From: Rhodanobacter denitrificans
Lineage (GTDB): Bacteria; Pseudomonadota; Gammaproteobacteria; Xanthomonadales; Rhodanobacteraceae
Length of the DNA stretch: 64,000 nucleotides
NCBI GenBank assembly: GCA_003241385.1
Contig: QFPO01000003.1
Span: 636,720 to 700,719, forward strand
Reading direction: 5' to 3'
How positions within the stretch are numbered: the first letter of the stretch is position 1; each line of letters begins with the position of its first letter. The position numbers and the translations under genes are program-made. The notes under the pieces were generated by a model that was given only the letters and a program-made list of their open reading frames with translations, was not told the DNA's origin and ran no database searches. This document shows positions 52,094-60,906 of this stretch, piece by piece.

Positions 52094-53301
52094 GTCGGAA
52101 TCGCCGGCAGACGGATGTCGGCCTGCGTGCCGGCGCCGGGGCGACCTTGCAGTTGCAGGCGCGCGCGATCGCCGTAGCGCATCGCCAGCTGCTCGCGCAC
52201 GTTGGCCAGGCCCATGCCGCCGCCGAAGCCCGGCTGCAGGCCGGCCCCGTCGTCGGCGACGGTCACGACCAGATCCTCGCCGTCGCGCCGCGCCTTGAGC
52301 ATGATCCGCCCCGGGCCGGGCCTGGGCTCGACGCCGTGCTTGACCGCGTTCTCGACCAGGGTCAGCAGCAGCAGCGGCGGATATGCGCAGCCGCGCAGCG
52401 CGGCATCGACCTCGACCGCGTAGCTGAGCCGGTCGCCGGTGCGCAGGCGCATCAGTTCCAGATAGCTCGTGCAGATGTCGATCTGCTGGCCCAGCGTCGA
52501 ATGCAGCAGCGCGTCCTCGTCGCGCAGGCGCGGAATCGTCGCGCGCAGATGATCGACCAGGGCGTCCAGCGTCGCCTCGGCGCGCGCCGGATCGCGGCGG
52601 ACCAGCGCCCGCACCGAGGCCAGCGTGTTGAACAGGAAATGCGGCTCCACCTGCGCCTGCAGCAGGCCCAGGCGCAGATCGGCGCGCTGCGCCTGCACGC
52701 GCGCATCGGCCAGCGCGCGGCGGTTGCGATGGTCGTGCCAGCGCTGCCGCTCGCCGAAATACGCGCGCAGCGCGAGACCGCCGCCGAACAGGCCGTAGAT
52801 CACGACGAGCACCAGCAGATTGAGCGCGGTGGAGACCGCCCGCTCGACCGGCCCCAGATCGGGGATCGGCGGATGAGCCGACGGGCCGAAGGCCGATGCG
52901 ATCATCGCCTCGATGCGCGCCGAGGTCATGAAGTCGGCGGCATAACTGGCGACCATGCCGAGCAGCATCGCCGCGACGATGCCGCGCCGTTCGGCCACGG
53001 CCGGCCAGCCGCGATGGCGGACCCAGGTCGCCAGCGCCGGGCCGGCCGTCGCCATCAGGCCGAAGCCGGCGAACTGGTAGAACGCCATCGGCAGTACCAG
53101 ACCGTAGTCGCGTGCGGCCAGGCCGATCGCCCCGCCGATCAGCAGCGCGATCACGCCGATGATCGACGCGAACAGCGCGCTGCGGCCGCGCAGCCACGGC
53201 AGACTGAACACCGGATACTGGCGATAGCGGCCCCACGCCGCACCGCCGCCGATCAGCACGTCCGGCGGCAGCCGGCGATCGAGCGGATAGTCGGCGCTCA
53301 T
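52090..53301 (-). CDS. LytS/YehU-type sensor histidine kinase
   Basis: This 403-residue kinase has four predicted membrane helices within residues 40-210 (for example ALFASIIGVIALLIGGAIGL and GIVAAMLLGMVASYAADFM). The His-kinase domain of the LytS type is visible: EPHFLFNTLASVRALVRR with the phospho-acceptor His, LVENAVKHGVEP as the N box and GMGLANVREQLAMRYG as the G box. There is no large periplasmic sensor, so the signal may be sensed in the membrane. ATG 53301 lies 11 bases after the serine hydrolase stop, which places it in that operon. Confidence 0.9.
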   Translation of the reverse strand: MSADYPLDRRLPPDVLIGGGAAWGRYRQYPVFSLPWLRGRSALFASIIGVIALLIGGAIGLAARDYGLVLPMAFYQFAGFGLMATAGPALATWVRHRGWPAVAERRGIVAAMLLGMVASYAADFMTSARIEAMIASAFGPSAHPPIPDLGPVERAVSTALNLLVLVVIYGLFGGGLALRAYFGERQRWHDHRNRRALADARVQAQRADLRLGLLQAQVEPHFLFNTLASVRALVRRDPARAEATLDALVDHLRATIPRLRDEDALLHSTLGQQIDICTSYLELMRLRTGDRLSYAVEVDAALRGCAYPPLLLLTLVENAVKHGVEPRPGPGRIMLKARRDGEDLVVTVADDGAGLQPGFGGGMGLANVREQLAMRYGDRARLQLQGRPGAGTQADIRLPAIPT

Positions 53302-53311
53302 GCCGCTGCGC

Positions 53312-54946
53312 TCAACGGCGCTCGCCGCGCAGCCGCTGACCACCCTGCAGCAGCGTCAGCGCACGGACCGCGCCGCCTTCGTCACGCTCGAAACGGATTT
53401 CCGCGGCGACGGCTGCCGCCGCGAATGCATCGGTATCCACGGCTTCGACCTCGATCGGCGGCTGCCCGGTGCCCTGGACGTAGAGTGTGCCCGCCTTCTC
53501 GCTGACCGTCAGCGAGAAGCCCTGCATCAGCGGGTACTCGCCGACGTAGGCACGCAGCGCCTCGGCGCTCGGCCGCGCGACCGTCTTCGGCGGTGCCGCG
53601 TCCAGGCGCACCGCCGCCAGCTCGGCACCCATCTGCGTCCAGGTGAAGCCGTAGCCCTGCGGCGTGCGCTGCGGCCGCAGCACCGCATCGAAATCCAGCG
53701 GATAGAAGTCGCCGGCGTCGTCGTAACCCATCGTGTAGTCGCTCTGGCCGTCCGGCTCGATCACCAGCGCGCCGTCGCGCTGGCCGAGCCGCATCGTCAG
53801 CGTATCGCCGATCCGGTAACGGCCGACCAGGCCGTCGAGCAGCGCGCGATCCGGCGCGACGGCCTTGCGTGGCTTGCCGAGCGGGAAGCTGGCGTCGACC
53901 AGGTGCAGGCCGAGGCTGCCGAGACTGCCGATCGAATGCCAGGCGGTATCGGACAGGATCACCACGCCGCGCTCACGCGTGCGGTCGACCGCAACGAACG
54001 AGGAGAAGCCGCCGGTGCCGCCTTCGTGGACCAGCACGCGGCGCTCGCCGACCGGCATCAGCATCCAGTTCATGCCCATCGGCGGCGACTGCGACAGCGG
54101 CTGCTGGGTCGCCGCCATCGCTGCGACGATCGGCGCATCGCCGCGGCCGAGTTCGGCCTGCACGTAGCGCACCATGTCGTCCAGCGTCGCGCGCACGCCG
54201 CCGACGCCGGCGAGGTCGACCGGGAACGTCCACGCCGCGGTCGCACGGCCGTTCGGCGTATGGCCGATCGCCTCCCGGACACCCTTCGGTGCGCGCGACA
54301 CGTAGGCACCGTTCATACCGAGCGGCCGCAGCAGCCGCGTCGACAGCAGCGTCTCGTAGTCGCTGCCGGCGCGCCGCGCGACCGCCAGCGACAGCAGCAT
54401 CGAGGCGAAATTGGAGTACTCGAAATGGGTCCCCGGCGCCGCGCTCAGCGTGACGTCGCCGAGCGAGTCGAGCAGGTCGCGCTCGGTCAGCTTGGCGTAC
54501 GGGTCGGCCGGGTCGGTCGTCTTCATGCGCGAGGGCAGCGCCGGCAGGCCCGAGGTATGCGTGACGACATGGCGCAGCCGGATCGTCTGGCCCTGGAACG
54601 CCGGCACCTTCGTGCCCTCGGGCAGGTAGTCGGCGAGCGAATCGTCGAGCGCGGCTTTGCCCTGCGCGATCAGATCGGCCAGCAGCGCGGCCGTCATCGT
54701 CTTGCTGACCGAGCCGATCTCGAACGCGGTCCGGGCATCGATGCGCGCGGCCTGCGCAGGATCGGCGCAGACGAAGCTGCGCGCGACGCGGTCGCGCTCG
54801 ATCACCGCCACCGCCATGCAGGCGCCGGTGCGGTCGCCGGACAGGCGCTGGTCGACCAGGCTGCGCAGCTGCGCGTCGTCGACGGCCCGGGCCTGTCCTG
54901 CGCCGAACACGATGCCCGCTGCGATGCCGAGGCTGGCCAGTTTCAT
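53312..54946 (-). CDS. Exported serine hydrolase, beta-lactamase/PBP class C-like
   Basis: This 544-residue protein has a signal peptide (residues 1-21, ending ARA) and the class C beta-lactamase fold. The SxxK motif is Ser79-Val-Ser-Lys82 in FEIGSVSKTMT, the YxN motif is in FEYSNFAS and the KTG-equivalent is in VHEGGTGGFSS. The C-terminal 170 residues are two repeated beta-rich DUF3471-like units (LLDGLVGRYRIGDTLT; YVGEYPLMQGFSLTV). Such proteins hydrolyse peptides or esters and only sometimes beta-lactams. It heads an operon with a LytS kinase and LytTR regulator, and its upstream DNA carries the RHH-type palindrome. ATG 54946 has GGAG at a good distance. Confidence 0.87.
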   Translation of the reverse strand: MKLASLGIAAGIVFGAGQARAVDDAQLRSLVDQRLSGDRTGACMAVAVIERDRVARSFVCADPAQAARIDARTAFEIGSVSKTMTAALLADLIAQGKAALDDSLADYLPEGTKVPAFQGQTIRLRHVVTHTSGLPALPSRMKTTDPADPYAKLTERDLLDSLGDVTLSAAPGTHFEYSNFASMLLSLAVARRAGSDYETLLSTRLLRPLGMNGAYVSRAPKGVREAIGHTPNGRATAAWTFPVDLAGVGGVRATLDDMVRYVQAELGRGDAPIVAAMAATQQPLSQSPPMGMNWMLMPVGERRVLVHEGGTGGFSSFVAVDRTRERGVVILSDTAWHSIGSLGSLGLHLVDASFPLGKPRKAVAPDRALLDGLVGRYRIGDTLTMRLGQRDGALVIEPDGQSDYTMGYDDAGDFYPLDFDAVLRPQRTPQGYGFTWTQMGAELAAVRLDAAPPKTVARPSAEALRAYVGEYPLMQGFSLTVSEKAGTLYVQGTGQPPIEVEAVDTDAFAAAAVAAEIRFERDEGGAVRALTLLQGGQRLRGERR

Positions 54947-55147
54947 GATCGCGACTCCATGGAGAGGGAGCGTGGATGCTCGCGCAGCCGCAGGCAAGCC
55001 GCCGGCCGCTGCGACGGACCGGCCGATCGCGGCGACGAACGCCGCGCGGCGCGGCGCGAACGCCCGCGCCGGACTCCGCGGCCCGGACGCGGACGACACC
55101 CGGGCGACCAGTGGCGGCGCTGCGTGGAACCGGCTAGGCTGCGCAAC

Positions 55148-55166
55148 GGTATAAACCATTTATACC
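55148..55166. promoter_or_regulatory. Palindromic operator GGTATAAA-CCA-TTTATACC between RHH regulator and serine hydrolase operon
   Basis: A perfect 8-3-8 palindrome, extending by one more paired base on each side (55147 and 55167), lies 17 bases before the RHH-like ATG and 201 bases before the divergent serine hydrolase start. The arms contain TATAAA/TTTATA, which can be -10 elements in both directions. It shares its 7-base arms with the palindrome at 48005-48021. This is the expected geometry for autoregulation plus control of a divergent operon. Confidence 0.78.
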
Positions 55167-55183
55167 GATCACCGGAGAGCGGC

Positions 55184-55573
55184 ATGGCACAGCGTAAGAC
55201 GGCCGCGGGCAGCGGCAGGCAGGCGGCGGCGCGCAAGCCGCAGGCGGAACGGGCCGTGCGCGCGGCACCTGCGGTCCGCACGGCGCGGCCGGTCAAGGCG
55301 GCCCCCCCGGCCACGAGCGACGCCGAGGCCAGGCCCGGCAAGGACGCGAAGAAGCACAAGCTGGTGCGCGACAGTTTCACGATGCCGCGTGCGGACTTCG
55401 AGCTGATCCACACGCTCAAGGAACGCGCACTCGGATTCAAGCGCCCGGCCAAGAAGAGCGAGCTGCTGCGCGCCGGTCTGCAGGCGCTGGCGGCGCTGGA
55501 CGATGCCGCGCTGAAGGCACGGCTCGACCGGCTGGTTCCGCTCAAGCCCGGACGTCCGAAGCAGAAGCCCTGA
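55184..55573 (+). CDS. Small ribbon-helix-helix-like transcriptional regulator
   Basis: This 129-residue protein has about 57 residues of basic, alanine/proline-rich N-terminal tail. A compact domain follows that looks like a ribbon-helix-helix: strand KLVRDSFTMPR (59-69), helix ADFELIHTLKERALGF (70-85), a turn, then helix KKSELLRAGLQALAAL (90-105). A basic end KPGRPKQKP closes the chain. RHH proteins bind palindromes as dimers through a short beta ribbon. A GGAGAG site precedes ATG 55184. The palindrome 17 bases upstream and its copy at the hydrolase promoter make it the likely repressor. The family is not one I can name. Confidence 0.7.
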   Translation: MAQRKTAAGSGRQAAARKPQAERAVRAAPAVRTARPVKAAPPATSDAEARPGKDAKKHKLVRDSFTMPRADFELIHTLKERALGFKRPAKKSELLRAGLQALAALDDAALKARLDRLVPLKPGRPKQKP

Positions 55574-55588
55574 CCTCCGGCCGAGCGC

Positions 55589-55614
55589 CAGCTCGACCGT
55601 TCTCGTTCGAGCTG
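55589..55614 (+). terminator. Stem-loop after the RHH regulator gene
   Basis: CAGCTCGA (55589-55596) pairs with TCGAGCTG (55607-55614) around a 10-base loop, 16 bases past the stop. There is no T-run, so this is a weak terminator candidate. Confidence 0.35.
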
Positions 55615-55720
55615 AGTTCGTATGCGCGCGGCGGCGCTCGCAAACGCGCGGCCGACGCTCCGCACGCGATTCGCAGCCCGCCGGCATGGCGCCGGCTGCG
55701 CAGCACCCGCCGGACACGCC

Positions 55721-55752
55721 GAAGCCCGCAGCGGCGAACCGCTGCGGGCTTC
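55721..55752. terminator. 14-bp bidirectional hairpin between convergent genes
   Basis: GAAGCCCGCAGCGG (55721-55734) pairs perfectly with CCGCTGCGGGCTTC (55739-55752) around a CGAA/TTCG tetraloop, 21 bases past the exeM-like stop. It sits between the convergent RHH gene and nuclease gene and is symmetrical, so it could end transcription from both sides. Confidence 0.6.
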
Positions 55753-55772
55753 GATGACCTCTCGATCGCCGG

Positions 55773-58700
55773 TTACGATTGCCCCGGATCGGGTAGCGAC
55801 GGCCGGCGCGAGCCGCGGCTGTCCGCGCCGATGGCCGGGGCGCGCAGCTGCATCCGCGCGTCGGGGCGCAGCGGATCGAGCGCGAACAGCGCATCGGTAT
55901 CGATCCGCCATGCCGCACCGATGCGGCCGGACGCATCCGGTGCGTCGAAGCTGTCGATCGGCTGAGCCTGCTCGAAGCCGTCGCGGAACAGCACGATCAG
56001 CGTCGCGCTGTCGCTGGCGCTGTCGTTGGCCGGGTTCGGATCGGTCGCGCCGCCCTGGATCGCGACGCTGACGCTGTTGACGATCGGCTCGTCGTCGGCA
56101 CCGGCCTGCACGGTCGCCGAATAGACGTAGCTGATCTCGCCGCCGGCCGGCAGCGTCACGACGTCGTTCAGCACCGCGCCGCTGCCGTTGGCGCAGCTCG
56201 CGCCGCTGCTGGCGCTGCAGATCCAGACGCCGTCGACCAGCGCCGCCGGCAGTACGTCGGTGACCGTCGCCGTCGCTGCGGCCGGACCGGCGTTGCGGAC
56301 CGTGATGCGGTAGTCGAGCCTGTCGCCGACCCGCACGAAGTCGCGGTCGTCGGTGATCGTGACCGACAGATCGGCCTCCGCGGCAGCAGTGAACAGACCG
56401 ACGATGACCGGATCGTGATCGGAGACGCGATACGGGCTGGCCGGCTCGAACAGCGTGCGCGGCGGCGTCAGCGCCGCACCGTTCGGCTTTTCGTCGTAGT
56501 CGGGCTCGCCGACGTCGCGGATCTCGTCGTTGTAGTCGAACAGCGGCACTTCGTCGGCGTTGATGTGCCAGACCGCGACGCCGGCGACCTGCTCGTCGAG
56601 GCTCGCATTGGCCAGCGCATAGTCCAGATGGCCGAGCTGGCCGTCGAACAGGTACGAATAGGCCGTCGGGCCCAGACGGTCGGCGATCAGGTCGACGTAG
56701 CCGCCGCCGGCCAGCGTCGACATCGGCGTCTCGCGTGCGTACGAGTTGAAGTCGCCGAGCAGCAGCACGTCCGGATCGCCGGCGGCGGGAATCACCGTGC
56801 CGGCGATCCAGCTCAGCAGGCGGCTGGCCTGCTGGGTGCGACGGCTCGCGAAGCACGACTGACCATCGCCCGCGTCGGCGTCGGCACCGCTCGCGCCGGA
56901 ACAGCCCTTGGACTTGAAGTGGTTCGCGATCACCGTGAAGCGCTCGCCGAGCGCCGGGTTGGCGGTGTCGACCACCTCGAAGGTCTGCGCGGTCGGCGGA
57001 CGGTTGTGGATCGCATTGAGATCGGCCAGCGGCGCACCGACCGGCGCCAGCACGCCGGAGCGGTAGATCAGCGCGACGCGGATCGCGTCGCTGCCGAGCG
57101 CGCCGCCGCTGTCGGCGAACGCGTACGGGTGGCTGTCGCCGCAACGTGCGTTGACGGCGCCGAGCAGGTCGTTCACCGCGGCCGAGGTCGGATGGTTCTC
57201 GATCTCGACCAGGCCGATCACGTCGGCATCGAGGCCGCACACGACCAGGGCCGTGCGCTCGCGCTGGCGTGCGAGTTCGGCCGCGCTGTCGGCGCCGCGG
57301 CAGTCCATCGTGCCGGACGGACCGCAGGGGCCGGACGAGCTGCTCGCGGTCGTGTCGATCGTCGAGAAGTAGTTCAGCACGTTGAAGCCGGCGGCCTTGA
57401 TCGCGCCGGGCACGGCAGGCGCCGTGGCCGGCCGCGGATTGGCGACCGTGAAGGTCGCCGGACGCGCCGCGGTCGGGCGGATGCGCCAGGCGTCGGTGCC
57501 GGTGACGCCGGCATAGGACCAGTGCAGCACGCCGGTCAGGTTCTGCACCTGGTCGCCGCCGCGGAAGAAGTCCATGCCCTGCGCGCCGATGCCGAGGCCG
57601 CCGTTGGCCTGCGGATGGAACACGAACTGCTGGCCGTCCGGCATCGTCAGCGAGACGTTCTCGGTATTGGTGTCGTCGTCGAGGATCACGCGGCGGCGCG
57701 TCAGCTCGGCCTGGTAGGCGGCGTAGCCGGCGGCGTTCGGCGCGTTGTCCTCGGTGAACTGGCGCGGGCGCTCGCCCTGATACAGCGTGATCTGGCCGAA
57801 GCGGTGCAGCTGGAAGTACTCCGACACCGCGAGTGGGTCGACGTAGGTCACCAGCATGCCTTCGCGTGCCTCGTGGAACGCGTCGACGTCGCCGCCGATC
57901 GGCAGCGTGATCGGCGTCGGCGTGACCTCGTCGAGGTGGTTGCCGGCCGAGCTCACGACGACCGCGGCGGCGGTCGTCGCGGTGAGCTGGGTCATGCCGA
58001 AGTACTCGGACACGGTGCCCGATACGCGCACGCGCTGGCCCTCGGCGACCGCGACCGGGCAGCTGCCGCAGTAGACGAAGATGCCTTCGGACGTGGCCGG
58101 ATCGGCGTCGGCGTCGGCATCCTCTTCCTGCACGAAGAAGCCGCCCAGCCGTGCGCTGCCCTGATGACTCGCGGTCACGACACCCTCGACCGACACCGTG
58201 ACGCCGGCGGCGATCGGCGTCGACGCGCCGCTGCCCTGCAGCTGATGGATGCGATGCGACGCCGGCGGCACGTCGTCGTTGAGGATCGTGCCGACGCCCT
58301 CGGCGACGACGGCGATCGCACCGACGAGGTTGGACACGCGCACGTAGAAGGTCTCGTCGGGCTCGACCGTGGTGTCGCCGTTGACGGTGACCGCGAACGC
58401 GTAGCTGTCGCTGCCGGCCGGGATCGTCTGGCCGGTCAGTGAGCGCGCGACGTAGTCCGACGGTGCGCTCGCGCTGCCGTCGGCGGTCGCGATGTCGAAC
58501 GTCACGCCGCCGGCCGGCGCCGGCTCGGTCAGGCTGACCGTGAATGCGAAGGTCTGAGTGCCGCTGTCACCTTCGTTGCGGCTGACGTCGTTCACGCGCA
58601 GCATGACACCGGCGTCGTCGTTGACGATCAGGCCGATACCGGTGTCGTTGGCGACGCTCGCACCGACGAGGTTCGATACGCGCAGCAGGAAGACTTCATC

Positions 58701-59741
58701 GTCTTCCGGCACGGCATCGCCATTGACGAGGACGGTGACCGTCGTGGTGTCGCTGCCGGCCGGAATCGTGACGTCGGTCAGTGCCAGCGCGGTGTAGTCC
58801 GACGGTGCCGTCGCGGTGTCGTCGACGGTCGCGACGTCGAAATGAACGCCGCCGGCCGGCGCCGGCCCGGACAGGCCGATCGCGAACGTGAAGGCGGTCG
58901 TGCCCGAGTCGCCCTCGGCCAGTGTGACGTCGCCGACACTGAGTGCGGGACCGGTCGCCGCGCCGCGCGCGATCACCGACACGTCGTCGATCGCCAGGCC
59001 GTGGTCGGCGCCGGCGTGGTCCGGATCGGACCAGCGCAGCATGATCTCGCCGCCCGGCGGCAGGCTGATCCCGGTGATCGTGAACGACCGCTCGGTGCGA
59101 TTTGCGGCGAGGTTGCCGTTCAACGCAGCGGCCGAGCCGGTCGTAACCGGCCCGGTGAAATCGAGCGCCGACACCGCGACGCCCGGCTGCTGGAACTCGG
59201 CCAGCGTGCCGGTCACGGTCGGCGCGCCGATCAGGTACGAGAACGCGATCGTCTGCGTCGCCGCGGAACCGGTCGCACCGCCGTTGCGCCACTGCTCGCC
59301 GGTGTAGGCGACGTCGAGTGCGGTGATCGTGGTGCCGGTCGCGTTCTGCAGTCGCACGCCCCAGAACAGACTGCCGACCGCGGCATTGCCCGAGCCGACC
59401 GAGCCGAGCGCGCGGTCGCTGCCGCCGCTGGCGCCGTAGCTGTAGAAATTGCCGGCGTTGCTCGCGCCGGTGTCGGCGACGATCGTCGCGCCGCTGCCGC
59501 TACGCGCGTGAAACCAGCCGGGTACGGTCGAGTCGTTGATCCAGGCGGCCGATCCGGACGCCGGCAACGTGTCGAAGGACTGCGTATAGGCCTGGTCGAG
59601 CGCGGTCAGCGCGACCTGTGCCGCGGCGGGTGCCGCCGCGACGGCCAACACCGCGAACGCGAACGCGGCGGGCAGCCGACGTCGAACGGCGTCGGGAGCC
59701 GCGCCACGGCGCAGCGGACGATCACTAGCGAACGATGCCAC
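55773..59741 (-). CDS. ExeM/NucH family extracellular endonuclease
   Basis: This is a 1322-residue secreted protein. Residues 1-45 are the signal region, followed by an N-terminal beta-sandwich (to about 255). Two Calx-beta repeats (about 265-375 and 378-490, each with EGDSGT) come next, then an OB-fold region with a VYCGSC pair (about 497-610). The endonuclease/exonuclease/phosphatase domain spans roughly 770-1120 (GLVEIENHPT, FTVIANHFKSKG, LLLGDFNSYARE, RVSDHDPVIV). A DUF11 domain follows, then FRDGFE at 1252-1257. Family members degrade extracellular DNA. GTG 59741 is preferred over the open frame to 59858 because AAGGAG lies 6 bases upstream. Confidence 0.88.
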   Translation of the reverse strand: MASFASDRPLRRGAAPDAVRRRLPAAFAFAVLAVAAAPAAAQVALTALDQAYTQSFDTLPASGSAAWINDSTVPGWFHARSGSGATIVADTGASNAGNFYSYGASGGSDRALGSVGSGNAAVGSLFWGVRLQNATGTTITALDVAYTGEQWRNGGATGSAATQTIAFSYLIGAPTVTGTLAEFQQPGVAVSALDFTGPVTTGSAAALNGNLAANRTERSFTITGISLPPGGEIMLRWSDPDHAGADHGLAIDDVSVIARGAATGPALSVGDVTLAEGDSGTTAFTFAIGLSGPAPAGGVHFDVATVDDTATAPSDYTALALTDVTIPAGSDTTTVTVLVNGDAVPEDDEVFLLRVSNLVGASVANDTGIGLIVNDDAGVMLRVNDVSRNEGDSGTQTFAFTVSLTEPAPAGGVTFDIATADGSASAPSDYVARSLTGQTIPAGSDSYAFAVTVNGDTTVEPDETFYVRVSNLVGAIAVVAEGVGTILNDDVPPASHRIHQLQGSGASTPIAAGVTVSVEGVVTASHQGSARLGGFFVQEEDADADADPATSEGIFVYCGSCPVAVAEGQRVRVSGTVSEYFGMTQLTATTAAAVVVSSAGNHLDEVTPTPITLPIGGDVDAFHEAREGMLVTYVDPLAVSEYFQLHRFGQITLYQGERPRQFTEDNAPNAAGYAAYQAELTRRRVILDDDTNTENVSLTMPDGQQFVFHPQANGGLGIGAQGMDFFRGGDQVQNLTGVLHWSYAGVTGTDAWRIRPTAARPATFTVANPRPATAPAVPGAIKAAGFNVLNYFSTIDTTASSSSGPCGPSGTMDCRGADSAAELARQRERTALVVCGLDADVIGLVEIENHPTSAAVNDLLGAVNARCGDSHPYAFADSGGALGSDAIRVALIYRSGVLAPVGAPLADLNAIHNRPPTAQTFEVVDTANPALGERFTVIANHFKSKGCSGASGADADAGDGQSCFASRRTQQASRLLSWIAGTVIPAAGDPDVLLLGDFNSYARETPMSTLAGGGYVDLIADRLGPTAYSYLFDGQLGHLDYALANASLDEQVAGVAVWHINADEVPLFDYNDEIRDVGEPDYDEKPNGAALTPPRTLFEPASPYRVSDHDPVIVGLFTAAAEADLSVTITDDRDFVRVGDRLDYRITVRNAGPAAATATVTDVLPAALVDGVWICSASSGASCANGSGAVLNDVVTLPAGGEISYVYSATVQAGADDEPIVNSVSVAIQGGATDPNPANDSASDSATLIVLFRDGFEQAQPIDSFDAPDASGRIGAAWRIDTDALFALDPLRPDARMQLRAPAIGADSRGSRRPSLPDPGQS

Positions 59742-60906
59742 GGATGTCTCCTTGCAAAGCAGATGGATGCGTGAGTCGAGCGATTCCGCGGCCGCGCAAC
59801 GGCCCCTCGGCGGCGCGGCGATCGACAGGGGCGGCATGCTGCGCGGCCGATGCGACATCGGTATGACGAGGGCGTGCCACGCCCCACGCCGGTGTCATCG
59901 CGCGTCCACACGATGCCGCCGTTTCGCGGACCGCGTGACGGATCCGGTGGTCGCCCCCTTGCCGACCGCCCATTATCGACCGGAACGCGTGATGACGACA
60001 CCGCTGACGACGGGCTCGACGACGGTCGGCGCGACGATCCCGTCCGATCTCGTCGCTCGCATCCTGCGGATGCCTCGAACGTCGCGCGCACGCCGATCAT
60101 TCGATCGTCACCGGCACGTCCGACGGCGCGCCGTCAGCTTCACGCTTCGCGCTACCGGCTGGAAAGGCTGCGACGACAGCGCGCCGCTGCCGCTCGGCTT
60201 CACGCTGACCGAGCTCTTCGACGGCGACAGCGTCGAATCGCTCGCCGACGTGCCGGCGACGCTCGATACGGCGCCGCACTGCAGCGGCTGATCGACGAGG
60301 GCGATACGCCGGACGCGCCGGACGCGCCGACGGCGGCGCCGCCGAGGACATCGCCGACGCGCGGCCGGCCCAGTTCCGATCCGACACGATTCGTCCGATT
60401 GTGCCGCCGCCGAGCGGCGTCATCGTCCTCGACGCGCGTGACGGACGCTGACGATCGCGCACGAACTGCTCCCACGGCCCGCGCTTGGCCGATCCGGTCA
60501 CGGAAATTCTGTGCGAGCCGTCGCGCATTGACAGCTCGCACTGCCGATCGCGTACCGGTTGGCAGACTGCAACCCGAGCATGGCACCGCGATTGCTTCGT
60601 ATGCGCCATGGCATCGCTCGCCACTTCCGCCATCGCACCGCTTGCAAGCGGCCAGCCGTGCCGCGCGCGCGATGGCGACTGTCGCGCCACCGGTGCGCGC
60701 CGACCCATCGGCGAACGGCGCACGGCGGGGTGCCTTCTTCATCAGCCGCGCAGCGCGTATCGAACCTCCGAACCCTGCACGTGCCGGCGCATCTCGTCAT
60801 GGCCGGCGCCTGCGCGTCGACACCGTTTTCAGCCGCTGCGGGGACGACGAGGCACCGTCCGCAGCAGTCCGCTCACGTCGCCTCACTCGTTCCCAAGGAG
60901 AATATC
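59742..60906. other. 1.16-kb gap between nuclease and roadblock genes
   Basis: No intact gene is supported here. The frames shown by translation are long only because of GC bias and are arginine-rich, except for a disrupted high-GC3 stretch at 60098-60451, listed separately. The region presumably contains the nuclease promoter (AAGGAG is at its left edge) and the roadblock gene promoter, but no box could be identified with confidence. Confidence 0.55.
60098..60451 (+). pseudogene. Candidate frame-disrupted coding relic
   Basis: Three successive frames give protein-like sequence. HSIVTGTSDGAPSASRFALP comes from 60098, TLTELFDGDSVESLADVPAT in the next frame to 60291 and EDIADARPAQF...VIVLDARDGR in a third frame to the stop at 60451. 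In the middle segment nearly every codon ends in G or C, as in real genes here. The whole could be a gene with two indels, a decayed gene or chance. No family is recognised. Independent reads would settle whether indels are real. Confidence 0.25.

Noticed and set aside
53312..54946. Dedicated antibiotic-resistance beta-lactamase
   Set aside because: The motifs fit the broad class C serine hydrolase family and the DUF3471-like tail is not found in classical AmpC enzymes; no AmpR-type regulator is adjacent.
56415..58442. 675-codon plus-strand frame over the nuclease gene
   Set aside because: It is antisense to Calx-beta and nuclease domains with intact motifs, so it is a shadow frame.
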